Origin: Stakelama flava
GTDB taxonomy: Bacteria > Pseudomonadota > Alphaproteobacteria > Sphingomonadales > Sphingomonadaceae
DNA: 64,000 nucleotides
Direction: 5' to 3'
NCBI RefSeq assembly: GCF_019351405.1
Contig: NZ_JAHWZX010000002.1
Span: 1 to 64,000, forward strand
Under the pieces are notes generated by a model. It did not search any database. It was not told the DNA's origin and worked only from the letters and a program-made list of their open reading frames with translations. A program made the position numbers and the translations under genes. Shown one piece after another: positions 33,008 through 41,928 of this stretch. Positions within the stretch are counted from its first letter, which is position 1; each line of letters starts with the position of its first letter.

Positions 33008-33436
33008 GACGCAGGGTACGCCGCCCGCGCCGCTTTGGGCAAGCGATGCGGGAGGAGGTGGAATTGGTCCGCTATCTCCTTGATCTTCGATGTCCCCGAA
33101 ACAGCGGCTGGCGATCGAAATACAGATTGCGTCCCGGCTCGTAACGTAGCGCGAGAGATGACGCGGCTTCGCCCCGATAACAAACGCCTGCATCTTCGCC
33201 CAATATCCGTCGCAGGAACGGCCTGCTACTCTCTTAGGAGCGCTTGTCCAAGGATTTGACTGCTGTCAGCTACGCCCTCATTTGAGTCACTGGGCTTGGT
33301 CGCCGACTGCCTGGACGAAGACTACAATTCGTTGCGACAAGAATGCTCGGATGTGGGTACTTACCGGCCAAGCAGCTATCGGGCACGTCGAGGTGGATAA
33401 ACGCTCAACTCCGAGGCGGAGATTGCGTTAAAACAG
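33008..33436. other. Gap upstream of scpA; likely insertion junction with possible gene remnant
   Basis: No intact gene is visible. On the plus strand a frame of 46 codons between stops (33260-33397) has a protein-like composition (for example ADCLDEDYNSLRQEC) but no good start, so it may be a remnant. The minus-strand frame extending scpA upstream looks non-functional. GC content is lower than in neighbouring genes toward 33436. Confidence 0.3.
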
Positions 33437-33475
33437 TTGACCACAACTGCGATTTGTTGTGTAAATACAACGAAT
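33437..33475 (+). promoter_or_regulatory. Promoter and operator-like repeats of the XRE module
   Basis: TTGACC (33437-33442), 17 bases, then TGTAAA (33460-33465) form a plausible promoter. An inverted repeat ATTTGTTGT / ACAACGAAT (33452-33460, 33467-33475, 8 of 9 pairs, 6-base spacer) covers the -10, and a smaller one, AGTTG-ACCA-CAACT (33436-33449), covers the -35. Two related GTTG..CAAC sites on a promoter in front of a helix-turn-helix gene suggest autoregulation. Confidence 0.6.
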
Positions 33476-33503
33476 CGTCGTGAGTAGGCATTTTCTTAAA
33501 ACC

Positions 33504-33743
33504 ATGCACAACAGGATCGCCATCTTCCGTGCTGAACATGGGCTGTCGCGCCGACAGCTCGCAGAGGTGGTAGACGTCAACCCGCAGACGATCGGCTATC
33601 TTGAACGTGGCGATTATAAGCCGAGCCTCGAACTGGCGCTAAAGGTCGCCGCGGTATTCGATGTGCCCGTCGAGCTGATATTTTCGCTCACCCCTTTTGA
33701 GGCAATCGGAACCACTTTGCGACGAACGGGAATTGACCAATGA
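33504..33743 (+). CDS. XRE-family helix-turn-helix transcriptional regulator
   Basis: The 79-residue protein (ATG 33504; a GTG at 33480 is an alternative) is one helix-turn-helix domain: RIAIFRAEHGLSRRQLAEVVDVNPQTIGYLERGDYKPSLELALKVAAVF, read in consecutive helices, then VPVELIFSLTPF. This is the compact type that often precedes a small membrane protein gene. Its stop overlaps the next start (ATGA). Two operator-like repeats cover its promoter. It sits, with its partner, between nagZ and scpA, which are normally close neighbours, and is on the opposite strand to both. Confidence 0.9.
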   Translation: MHNRIAIFRAEHGLSRRQLAEVVDVNPQTIGYLERGDYKPSLELALKVAAVFDVPVELIFSLTPFEAIGTTLRRTGIDQ

Positions 33744-34246
33744 ATGACCGGCGGCACCGCTTCCTTCTCTGGCTCGATCGATCGGTGGAATGGACCGGCA
33801 TACCTTCCCTGGCAGAGGGAACGCCACGCAGGCGACATTTACGCTGGCTACCGTTGTTGGCGCTCTTGCTGGCCAGCATCGGGCTTACATGGTGCGCGAT
33901 GCATTCGGGCAGGGATTATTGGATCGGATATTCACTAATCATGGCCGGTTTTTTTATCGCCAACCTGATGCCGATCTGGGGTCCGCTACGCCGGTTGAAC
34001 GAGCGCGCGGATGAGTACGAGCGGAAGCAGCGACGCGACTCATTTATGGTTGGGCTGGCAACAACAACAGCGGCAGGATTTGCCGGAATATGGCTAACCG
34101 TTGGGCTACTGGCGATGCAGATATGGTCAGCCTCTGCAGCTCAACAAGAACTAATGGCGCTCGGCTTTTACATGATGGCATTGTTCAGCGCAGTTCCGAC
34201 GCTATACGCAAGCTGGCGCACGCGGCCGATTACTGAGGAAGAGTAA
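33740..34246 (+). CDS. Four-helix membrane protein paired with the XRE regulator
   Basis: The 168-residue protein has a charged N-terminus (NDRRHRFLLWLDRS), four hydrophobic helices (roughly LPLLALLLASIGLTW, YSLIMAGFFIANLMP, TTTAAGFAGIWLTVG and LGFYMMALFSAVPTL) and a basic cytoplasmic loop with ERADEYERKQRRDSF between helices two and three. No family recognised. It overlaps the XRE gene by four bases, so the two are made together. Such pairs often have the regulator repress the operon until a membrane or stress cue; function here is unknown. Confidence 0.75.
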   Translation: MNDRRHRFLLWLDRSVEWTGIPSLAEGTPRRRHLRWLPLLALLLASIGLTWCAMHSGRDYWIGYSLIMAGFFIANLMPIWGPLRRLNERADEYERKQRRDSFMVGLATTTAAGFAGIWLTVGLLAMQIWSASAAQQELMALGFYMMALFSAVPTLYASWRTRPITEEE

Positions 34247-34454
34247 CGGCTTCGGCGAAGCCGTGTTTTGCTTCTACGACATGCCACCCTGCCACATACC
34301 GCCGACATGCTGTGAGATTCTATCGCTGCAAGCTACGGGTAGTTGAGAGGGCTGGAGCTTTCCCGAAAGGAACGTCGATCAGGACGGCCCGGACGGGATC
34401 GGTTCCCTTGCTGCCCCTTCTCTCGGCCCGAAACAGGTTATCGATCGCCGCGCG

Positions 34455-35462
34455 TCAGCCGGCGGCGAGCAGCGCGTCGCGTTTGGCGATCAGGTCGGCG
34501 AAGTCTGCGTCTTCGGGGCCGTCTGAGATGGTGGCCATCGCGGCGTCGAGGCGTGCGCGCGATTGCGGCGTGATGTCGTCCAGCGCATTGGCGATATCCG
34601 TCATTTCGTCCATCCGCGCCCAGCATTCGAGCGCCAGGTCACAACCCGCCGCAACTGCCGCCGACGCCTTCTCCCCCGCGCTGCCGCTAAGCGCCTTCAT
34701 GTCGAGATCGTCACTCATCAACAGGCCGGTAAAGCCGATCTTGCCGCGAATGATCTCGGTGATGACGGTTGGGGAGAGCGTCGCGGGGCGCTTCGCGTCC
34801 CACGCGTTATAGACGACGTGCGCCGTCATCCCCATCGGTGCGTCCTTCAGCGTGGCAAAGGGCGCAATGTCGGTTTGGAGCGCATCCGGCTCCGCATCGA
34901 CGACGGGCAATTCCTTGTGGCTGTCGACACCTGCAAGGCCATGCCCGGGCATATGCTTGACGATGCCGACCACCCCGCCCCGGCGAAGCCCGTCGATCAC
35001 CGCGCGGCCCAGCGCCGCGACGCGCAACGGTTCGCTGCCCAACGCACGGTCGCCGATGACGCTGCTGGTTTCGGGGCGAACGATGTCGAGCAGCGGCAAC
35101 GCATCGACGGTGATCCCGACTTCGCTGAGCATAATGCCGAGCGCCTGCGCATTGGCGCGCGCCGCCTCTATCGCGGAAACCGGCGCTACGTCGTACAACC
35201 GGTCGAACATCGCGGGGGCCGGGAAAGCCGGCCATTCGGGCGGCTGCATCCGTGCGACGCGGCCGCCCTCCTGATCGATCAGGATGGGAAGGTCGGCGCG
35301 GCCCGACAGGGTACGCAGCGAATCGGTCAGCACGCGAAGCTGATCGCGGGTTTCGACGTTGCGTTTGAACAGGATATAACCCGCCGGATCGCATTCGGTG
35401 AAGAATGCGCGTTCGTCGGCGGTCAGGCTGGTCCCCGAAAGGGCGTGGATGACAGGCTTCAT
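34455..35462 (-). CDS. nagZ: Beta-N-acetylhexosaminidase NagZ
   Basis: Cytoplasmic glycoside hydrolase family 3 enzyme of peptidoglycan recycling; removes GlcNAc from anhydro-muropeptides. The 335-residue product has the GH3 signatures LILIDQEGGRVARM-type (LPILIDQEGGRVAR), DIVRPETSSVIGDRA, KHMPGHGLAGVDSH (about 169-182) with the catalytic His, and the nucleophile loop LLMSDDLDMKALSG (about 248-260). Length is normal. It follows the SPOR gene on the same strand by 75 bases. Confidence 0.95.
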   Translation of the reverse strand: MKPVIHALSGTSLTADERAFFTECDPAGYILFKRNVETRDQLRVLTDSLRTLSGRADLPILIDQEGGRVARMQPPEWPAFPAPAMFDRLYDVAPVSAIEAARANAQALGIMLSEVGITVDALPLLDIVRPETSSVIGDRALGSEPLRVAALGRAVIDGLRRGGVVGIVKHMPGHGLAGVDSHKELPVVDAEPDALQTDIAPFATLKDAPMGMTAHVVYNAWDAKRPATLSPTVITEIIRGKIGFTGLLMSDDLDMKALSGSAGEKASAAVAAGCDLALECWARMDEMTDIANALDDITPQSRARLDAAMATISDGPEDADFADLIAKRDALLAAG

Positions 35463-35537
35463 GATGCTGCGCTAGCGCATCGCGCGGGCAAGTGCATCCC
35501 GTGGCTTCGTCTGATCGCCCCCGCCCCGCACGCTACA

Positions 35538-36269
35538 TCAGGGGATATAGCAATCCTCGCCCGCGACCTTCAGCTTGCCGCACAATTCCTTCGCCTGTCC
35601 CGCGCTGCCCGCATTGACGCGCAGGCGATAGACGGTGTTGCCGTTGACCTCCGCCTTTTGCACCGCCTCACCCAGCGGGGCGAGGTAGCCGAACCGATCG
35701 GAAAGCCGCTTCCACGCGGTGTCCGCGCGCGATTTCGACGGGAAGGAGCCGAGCTGTACCACCGCGCCGCCGCCCCCACCATCGGGCGCGACGGTGCTTT
35801 TGTTCGTCATCGCCGATTTGGCCGCGACCCTGTCGGCCTTTACCGGAACCTTTGAAACGACCTTCGCCGATCCCTTGTCCGCCGCCGGGGCCTGTTTGGG
35901 CGCGGTGTTGCCGCGCACCGGCTCTTCGGGAACGGCGGCGACATCGACCGATCCGTTCGAAATGCCGCCATCGCTGGTGACGAAACGCGTATCGCCATCG
36001 CCCGCCACCTTCATGCCGCCGCTGTCGCCCGGCTTCTGCTTGTAATCGCCCTGCTCGGCACGGATCAGGTCGCCCGAACCGCCCGCGCCGCCGCGATGCT
36101 GAAACCACCACCAGCCAAAGATCACGGCGGCGATCACCGCCAGTCCGATCAGGACGAAAAGCACCGCCCGCCCGAAACCGGTGCGCTCCTCGGCATAATC
36201 CTCATCGACCGTTTCCAGCCACGGAAGCCGGTCGTCGTCGCGATACTCACCCGAGGCGGGTTCGGTCAT
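35538..36269 (-). CDS. SPOR-domain membrane protein
   Basis: The 243-residue protein has an acidic cytoplasmic N-terminus, one transmembrane helix (about 30-52: AVLFVLIGLAVIAAVIFGWWW), a low-complexity linker and a C-terminal SPOR domain (about 165-240) beginning VQLGSFPSKSRADTAWKRL. SPOR domains bind denuded septal peptidoglycan, so septum localisation is expected. The start shares one base with the argS stop. The argS-SPOR-nagZ order is conserved in alphaproteobacteria. Confidence 0.9.
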   Translation of the reverse strand: MTEPASGEYRDDDRLPWLETVDEDYAEERTGFGRAVLFVLIGLAVIAAVIFGWWWFQHRGGAGGSGDLIRAEQGDYKQKPGDSGGMKVAGDGDTRFVTSDGGISNGSVDVAAVPEEPVRGNTAPKQAPAADKGSAKVVSKVPVKADRVAAKSAMTNKSTVAPDGGGGGAVVQLGSFPSKSRADTAWKRLSDRFGYLAPLGEAVQKAEVNGNTVYRLRVNAGSAGQAKELCGKLKVAGEDCYIP

Positions 36270-37993
36270 CAGTGCATCTCCTCGACGGCTTCGACCCCCA
36301 TTATCGAAAAACCGTTACGGATAATTTGACCGATCGCGTCCGCGAGATAAAGCCTCGCACAGGTCAGCGCACAATCGTCCGCCACGACGAAGCGGCGGCC
36401 CGGCCGGTCGTTGCCGACATTCCACAACGCATGAAAATCGGCGGCCAGATCATAGAGATAAAAGGCAATACGGTGCGGTTCGCGGGCAAGCGCCGCGCCC
36501 TCGACCAGCCGGGGGAACTGCGCCGCGCGCTTCACCAGCGCCAGTTCGTCTGTATCAAGCCGGGACAGGTCAACCGAATCGCACGCGATTCCCGCATCGG
36601 CCGCGCGCCGTTTCAGCGACGCGATTCGCGCATGGGCATAGTTGACGTAGAAGACGGGATTGTCCTTCGACGCTTCCACCACCCGCGCGAAATCGAAATC
36701 CATCTGCGCATCGGCCTTGCGCGTCAGCATGGTGAAGCGGACCACGTCCTTGCCCACTTCGTTCACCACATCGGCCAGGGTGACGAAATTGCCCGATCGT
36801 TTGGACATCTTCACCGGTTCGCCGCCGCGCAACAGGCGCACCATCTGAACCAGCTTCACGTCGAAACGCGTCTTGCCCCCGGTCAGCGCGGCAACCGCAG
36901 CGACGATGCGCTTCACCGTGCCTGCATGGTCGGCGCCCCAGATGTCGATCAACTGGTCGGCGCTCTCGCTCTTTTGAAAATGATAGGCAAGGTCGGCGCC
37001 GAAATAGGTCCATGCGCCGTTCGATTTGCGGATCGGGCGGTCCTGATCGTCGCCGAATTTCGTCGAGCGGAACAGCGGCAGTTCGACCGGTTCCCAATCC
37101 TCGGGCGTCTCGCCCTTTGGCGCTTCCAAAACGCCATCATAGACAAGGTCGTGCTCGCGCAGCCATTTTTCTGCGGCTTCCGGCTTGCCCGCCGCCTGAA
37201 GCGCCGCCTCGCTTGCGAAGATATCGTGATGGATGCCGAGCAGCGCGAGATCGGCGCGGATCATCTCCAGCATTGCGCCAACCGCTTCCTTGCGGAACAG
37301 CGCCAGCCATTCGCCCTCGTCTGCACCCACATATCTGTCGCCATATTCGGCAGCGAGTTTCGCCCCCACCGGCTTCAGATAGTCGCCGGGATACAGGCCT
37401 TCGGGAATTTCGATGCGTTCGCCCAGCGCCTCGCGATAGCGCAGATGCGCCGAACGGGCGAGGACGTCGACCTGCCCGCCGGCATCGTTGACATAATATT
37501 CGCGGATGACCCGATGCCCCGCAAATTCGAGCAGGCTGGCCAGCGCATCGCCGACCACCGCACCGCGGCAATGGCCCATATGCATTGGCCCCGTCGGGTT
37601 GGCCGAGACATATTCGATGTTGACGGTGACGCCCTGCCCCATCGCCGAACGGCCATAGCAATCGCCCGCATCGTGAATGGAGGTGAGTTCGCCACGCCAG
37701 CTGTCGTCGCCAAGCGAAAGGTTGATGAAGCCCGGCCCCGCCACCTCGGCACGTTCGACCTCGTCGATCGCCGAAAGCTTTTCGACCAGCTTTTCGGCAA
37801 GCGCGCGCGGATTGGTCCCGGCGGGTTTGGCAAGCACCATCGCCGCGTTGGTGGCAAGATCGCCGTGCGCGGCGTCGCGCGGCGGCTCCACGGTGATCGC
37901 GGCGCGGTTCAGTTCGGGCGGCAGGTCACCCGCGGCGACCAGCGCGTCGAGGGCCTGGCTCAGATAGTCGGCAAAGCGTGCATAAACGGTCAT
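36269..37993 (-). CDS. argS: Arginyl-tRNA synthetase
   Basis: Class I aminoacyl-tRNA synthetase. The 574-residue protein starts with the Add1 domain typical of ArgRS, then has EYVSANPTGPMHMGHCRGAV (HIGH motif as HMGH) and VKMSKRSGNFVTLADV (KMSKS motif as KMSKR), and the DALR anticodon-binding C-terminus (NYAHARIASLKRR and later RLYLADAIGQIIRNG). Length is standard. It heads the argS-SPOR-nagZ unit and is preceded by a 45-base gap from the RarD-like gene. Confidence 0.97.
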   Translation of the reverse strand: MTVYARFADYLSQALDALVAAGDLPPELNRAAITVEPPRDAAHGDLATNAAMVLAKPAGTNPRALAEKLVEKLSAIDEVERAEVAGPGFINLSLGDDSWRGELTSIHDAGDCYGRSAMGQGVTVNIEYVSANPTGPMHMGHCRGAVVGDALASLLEFAGHRVIREYYVNDAGGQVDVLARSAHLRYREALGERIEIPEGLYPGDYLKPVGAKLAAEYGDRYVGADEGEWLALFRKEAVGAMLEMIRADLALLGIHHDIFASEAALQAAGKPEAAEKWLREHDLVYDGVLEAPKGETPEDWEPVELPLFRSTKFGDDQDRPIRKSNGAWTYFGADLAYHFQKSESADQLIDIWGADHAGTVKRIVAAVAALTGGKTRFDVKLVQMVRLLRGGEPVKMSKRSGNFVTLADVVNEVGKDVVRFTMLTRKADAQMDFDFARVVEASKDNPVFYVNYAHARIASLKRRAADAGIACDSVDLSRLDTDELALVKRAAQFPRLVEGAALAREPHRIAFYLYDLAADFHALWNVGNDRPGRRFVVADDCALTCARLYLADAIGQIIRNGFSIMGVEAVEEMH

Positions 37994-38038
37994 GGCGGGG
38001 CAGTTAGCGCAGCGCGCGCGTTCCGCAAAGCACCCGTT

Positions 38039-38947
38039 TCATTCGATCGGCGCGGGTCGCATTCGCCGCGCGCTGCGAACCCCGTCGACCGCATAGATGG
38101 CAAGCCCGATCCAGATCAGCGTGAAGCACAGGATATGCGCGCCCGTCATTGCCTCCCCGAACGCCAGCACGGCTAGCAGGAATTGCAGCGTGGGGGCCAG
38201 ATACTGGAGCAACCCAAGCGTTGCATAGCGAAGCCGCTTTGCCGCCGCGTTGAACAACAGAAGCGGCGCCGCCGTCACCGCGCCCAGCAGTACCAGGAGT
38301 ATGGTGATTCCCGGCGAACTGCCCAGCGCGATGCCGCCATGGCTTGCCCGCCAGATCAGATACCCGCCCGCGACCGGCAGCAGCAATGTCGCCTCCACCG
38401 TCAGTCCTTCGAGCGATTCGGCGGGCGCGGTCTTTCGAACCAGCCCGTAAAAGCCGAACGACAGTGCGAGCGTCAGGCTGATCCACAGCCCCGCAGCGGC
38501 TTCAACCGCCAGCACCGCGACGCCGGCGGCGGCGAGCAGCACCGCCATTTTCTGCACCCTGCTCAACCGTTCGCCCAGAAACATCATGCCAAGCAGGACA
38601 TTGATGAGCGGATTGAGGAAATAGCCAAGGCTGGCGGCAAGCACATGGGCGTTCTGCACCGCCCAGATATAGGTCAGCCAGTTGACGCAGATCAGCACTG
38701 CGCTGACTGCCAGCATCGCGACCGCGCGGGGGTGCGCGAACACGCTGCGAAGCCGGTCGATGCGCCCCGTAAAGGCGGTGATCGCGATCAGCAGCACCAG
38801 CGCCCAGCAGATCCGATTGGCCAGCACCTCCACCGCGGGCACCGCAATCACCGCTTTGAAATACAGTGGCAGCAGCCCCCACATCAGATAGGCGCCCGCC
38901 CCCTGGAAAAATCCGGTGCGATCGATGCTGTGCGTGCCGTGCGTCAT
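38039..38947 (-). CDS. RarD-like EamA-family transporter
   Basis: The 302-residue protein has about ten membrane helices and the RarD hallmarks: GAGAYLMWGLLPLYFK at the N-terminus, WALVLLIAITAFTGR, LICVNWLTYIWAVQNAHVLAASLGYFLNPL (in segments) and the C-terminal LGLLQYLAPTLQFLLAV. The family is annotated as permeases; the original link to chloramphenicol resistance is weak and the substrate is unknown. The start at 38947 is chosen because upstream residues are unlike the family. Confidence 0.88.
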   Translation of the reverse strand: MTHGTHSIDRTGFFQGAGAYLMWGLLPLYFKAVIAVPAVEVLANRICWALVLLIAITAFTGRIDRLRSVFAHPRAVAMLAVSAVLICVNWLTYIWAVQNAHVLAASLGYFLNPLINVLLGMMFLGERLSRVQKMAVLLAAAGVAVLAVEAAAGLWISLTLALSFGFYGLVRKTAPAESLEGLTVEATLLLPVAGGYLIWRASHGGIALGSSPGITILLVLLGAVTAAPLLLFNAAAKRLRYATLGLLQYLAPTLQFLLAVLAFGEAMTGAHILCFTLIWIGLAIYAVDGVRSARRMRPAPIE

Positions 38948-38990
38948 GGCGCGGGCGGTAGGGCTAATGCCGCGATGCAGCAAGAAAGGA

Positions 38991-40154
38991 TCAGAATGCA
39001 GCGGGCAAGCCAGGCTCTCCCACCACCTCGCGATAGCGCTGAATGGCGTAGCGGTCGGTCATGCCGGCGATGAAATCGGCAATGTGGCGGGCCTTGCCGG
39101 TTTCGTCCCGCGGCATCGGGTCGGGCCAGCCTTCGGGCATCAGCGACGGATCGGCGCAATAGGCATCGAACAATCCGGCGACGATGTCGTGCGCGCTGTC
39201 CGCCGCCGCAAGCTGGAGCGGATGATGGTACAGGTTGGCGTACATGAATTTCTTCAACCGCCGCTCATCTTCTCGCATCGAATCCGAAAAACTGCCCAGC
39301 GTTCGACCCGCCTCGCGCACGTCGCGCACATCCGCCACGCCGCTTTCGGTGATCCGACGGCGGGTTTCGGCAATCAGATCGTTGACCATGGTCCCGATCT
39401 GCGAACGGACGAGTTCGCCCAGCAGCCGGTTTTCGGGAAGGTCGCTATGGCGACGGCGCACCGCGTCCCAGCAGCGCGCGACCAGCGGCACCTCCAATAT
39501 CTGTTCGAGCGTCAGCAGACCGGCGCGAAGCCCGTCATCGATATCGTGATTGTCATAGGCGATGTCGTCGGCGATCGCCGCGACCTGCGCTTCGAGCGAT
39601 GCGTGCTGATCCAGATCGAGCGGAAAGGCAGCGTCCGCCTGTCGCAATGCCCAACCGGGATGGCGTACCGGACCGTTATGCTTGGCCAGTCCTTCGAGCG
39701 TTTCCCATGTCAGGTTCAAACCCCGCCAGCGCGGATAGGGGCTGTCGAGCCAGGTCAGCTGGCGAAGCGTGTGGCCGTTGTGATCGAACCCGCCATGGCC
39801 CTTCAGCGCTTTTTTCAGCGCATCCTCGCCCGCATGGCCGAACGGCGGATGACCGATATCGTGCGCGAGGCAGAGCGCTTCGGTAAGGTCTTCGTTCAGG
39901 CCGAGCACACGCGCGATGGTGCGGCCGATCTGTGCCACCTCGAGGCTATGGGTCAGGCGGACGCGGAAATGGTCGCCATCGGGCGCCATGAAAACCTGAG
40001 TCTTGTGACGCAGACGGCGAAAACTGATCGAATGGATGATCCGGTCGCGATCGCGCTGAAACGCGTCGCGCGGGCCACGAGTCTCTTTTTGTTCCTCGTG
40101 CAATCGTCCGCGGCTGCGCTCCGGGTCACAGGCCCAGGGCTCAAGCGCGCTCAT
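38991..40154 (-). CDS. dgt: Deoxyguanosinetriphosphate triphosphohydrolase-like protein
   Basis: HD-domain enzyme that hydrolyses dNTPs. The 387-residue protein has [28 protein letters not shown] with the first metal His, [19 protein letters not shown] with the HD pair, and [15 protein letters not shown] with the last Asp. Length and the missing insert fit the short Dgt form (type 2) common in alphaproteobacteria. The start at 40154 overlaps the stop of the TPR-SPOR gene (ATGA). Confidence 0.93.
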   Translation of the reverse strand: MSALEPWACDPERSRGRLHEEQKETRGPRDAFQRDRDRIIHSISFRRLRHKTQVFMAPDGDHFRVRLTHSLEVAQIGRTIARVLGLNEDLTEALCLAHDIGHPPFGHAGEDALKKALKGHGGFDHNGHTLRQLTWLDSPYPRWRGLNLTWETLEGLAKHNGPVRHPGWALRQADAAFPLDLDQHASLEAQVAAIADDIAYDNHDIDDGLRAGLLTLEQILEVPLVARCWDAVRRRHSDLPENRLLGELVRSQIGTMVNDLIAETRRRITESGVADVRDVREAGRTLGSFSDSMREDERRLKKFMYANLYHHPLQLAAADSAHDIVAGLFDAYCADPSLMPEGWPDPMPRDETGKARHIADFIAGMTDRYAIQRYREVVGEPGLPAAF

Positions 40155-41812
40155 TTCACCTTCAGCCTGTCGATCGCCTGTCCCGCCTCGCTGGTCCAAA
40201 CGAAACCGGACATATCCTTTTTGGCGAGCGCGTTGACGAAATCCTGCGCGGAATCGGTACTGTCGAACGGGCCGACAAGGATGCGGTTGGTGGCGCGCAG
40301 CGGCGTCGTCCAGGGCTGCCTGCCCTTGAAGAGATCGGGAGCATCGGCGGCGAGTTTGGCATAGGTGCGCGCCAGCGCATCCTCGTTCGCGCCGCCCGCC
40401 ACCTGCACCCAATGGCGTGCCGGATTCGCTTCAGCCGCAGGTTTCGCCTTTGGCTTCGGAGGTTTCTCCGGCGCTTTTTTCGCCGCGCTTTGCGATGGCG
40501 TGGCGCTGGCCTGCGATGATGGTTCGGGGGTGGACGTGCGCGCGGGCGCTGTAACGCCCAATTCGCTGCCCGGCACGCTCATATTGCGCATGATTGAGGC
40601 AAGCCGCTCGCTGGGCTGGTGAACCGTTACCGGCTTCGACGAGGGAACCGGTGCCTGCTTTCCCGGCGCTTCCGCCGGAGCGAGCGAGGCGCGCGCCGGT
40701 GCCCGACGTGCAGTCATGTCCTCCGTGCGGGGGGGCGGAACGGCAGTCGGTGTCGCGGCGGCCATTCGCTGCGCCGGGGGGTGCGGAGCCGCATTTGCCT
40801 TGGGAACGGAAGACGGAGCAGGCACCGGAGATGATGCAGGCGCATCGGTCGGCATTGGCGTTGGCGTTGGCGTTGGTGTGGAAGCGGACGCCGACATTGA
40901 TGGCGACGGATCCTGTCCTTCGCGCACCGGGACGCGGGTGGTCTTGGAGCGTTTCGTCTTCCGCGTCTTTGGCGGCTTCCCGACGCTCGGCGCGGCCTGT
41001 GCCAGCGCGGTCGTTTCCGCAGGAAGCGCAGGCGCGAGTTTGGCATCGGCAAGCTGTTCAGGGCCAAGGCTCAGCCGTCCGAAATGCACCGCATGCGCGC
41101 GCTCGGCTGGCGAAAGCATTGGAAGTTCGCGAAAATAGGGCGCGAAATCTGGTCCGAAATTGGGAAACATCGTCGATGCGATCTTGTTCGCGCCCGCCGT
41201 ATCGCCGTTCATCGCAAGAATGAAGGCGCGCGCGCGCCACGCCGCCTTGTCCTGCCGCCGAAGCAGCGGGTCGAGCAGCTCGCTCGATGCGTCGACATCA
41301 CCCGACATGCCCAGCGACAACGCCAGCCGCCGGGTCAATTCATCGCTGTTGCCGTTCTTCGCGATCGCCAGCCGGTAATCACGCTGGGCGAGCGTCGGGT
41401 GACCGAGAAGATCATAGGAAAGCCCGCGGTCGGCGGCGAAATCCGCCACGTTCAACCCCGCCTTTTCGGCGCGGTTGAACAGGCGCAGCGCTTCGCCGGG
41501 GCGTTCCATCGCCACCAGCGCGGACGCGCGCCCCGCCGGGATGCGTGGATCGTTCGGTGCCTGTTTCTCGGCACGTTCGAAAAATTGCAGTGCCGCCGCC
41601 GGATCGGCCAGCTTCACGTTCAACCGCCCGGCGGAGATCAGCGCGTCGACATTGTCAGGATGGGCCGCAAGCACCCGCATATCGTCGGCCAGCTTATCGG
41701 CATTGGGCGTCGGCCCCGCCACGACTTCCTGCGCACGCGCATTCCCCCACGAAACCCCCGTGAGGAGCGCAAGCACAAGCGAAGCGCCGCAAACAGAAGT
41801 TCGGATTTTCAT
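40151..41812 (-). CDS. Secreted TPR and SPOR-domain protein
   Basis: The 553-residue protein has a signal peptide ([19 protein letters not shown]..., cleavage near ARA-QEV), TPR-like helical repeats (about 35-200), a long low-complexity Pro/Ala/Thr/Lys linker including a run of Thr-Pro repeats, and a C-terminal SPOR domain (about 470-550) starting [21 protein letters not shown]. It should be periplasmic and bind septal peptidoglycan. It lies directly downstream of ftsZ on the same strand, which agrees with a division role. The linker DNA contains a hexanucleotide tandem repeat. Confidence 0.88.
   Translation of the reverse strand: MKIRTSVCGASLVLALLTGVSWGNARAQEVVAGPTPNADKLADDMRVLAAHPDNVDALISAGRLNVKLADPAAALQFFERAEKQAPNDPRIPAGRASALVAMERPGEALRLFNRAEKAGLNVADFAADRGLSYDLLGHPTLAQRDYRLAIAKNGNSDELTRRLALSLGMSGDVDASSELLDPLLRRQDKAAWRARAFILAMNGDTAGANKIASTMFPNFGPDFAPYFRELPMLSPAERAHAVHFGRLSLGPEQLADAKLAPALPAETTALAQAAPSVGKPPKTRKTKRSKTTRVPVREGQDPSPSMSASASTPTPTPTPMPTDAPASSPVPAPSSVPKANAAPHPPAQRMAAATPTAVPPPRTEDMTARRAPARASLAPAEAPGKQAPVPSSKPVTVHQPSERLASIMRNMSVPGSELGVTAPARTSTPEPSSQASATPSQSAAKKAPEKPPKPKAKPAAEANPARHWVQVAGGANEDALARTYAKLAADAPDLFKGRQPWTTPLRATNRILVGPFDSTDSAQDFVNALAKKDMSGFVWTSEAGQAIDRLKVK
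40851..40874. repeat. Hexanucleotide tandem repeat inside the TPR-SPOR gene
   Basis: Four consecutive 6-base units (GGCATT then three GGCGTT, plus-strand reading) encode Thr-Pro repeats in the linker of the TPR-SPOR protein. Unit loss or gain would stay in frame and change only linker length. Confidence 0.8.
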
Positions 41813-41928
41813 GTCTGGCCGTGTGTAAAGCGAATCGCGCCTGAACCCAATGTGATCGCCGGGCGGAAATACGGCGGCCCGGGCCGTACCGGCAACCGAC
41901 CGGCACGGCACACGGGGACAGCCCTGGT

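Noticed and set aside
33048..33072. tRNA-Leu-like 5' segment in the scpA upstream region
   Set aside because: The bases resemble the acceptor and D-arm start of a tRNA-Leu, but no anticodon arm or GGTTCRA T-loop follows within the right distance. Part of it could at most be a remnant; not reported as RNA.
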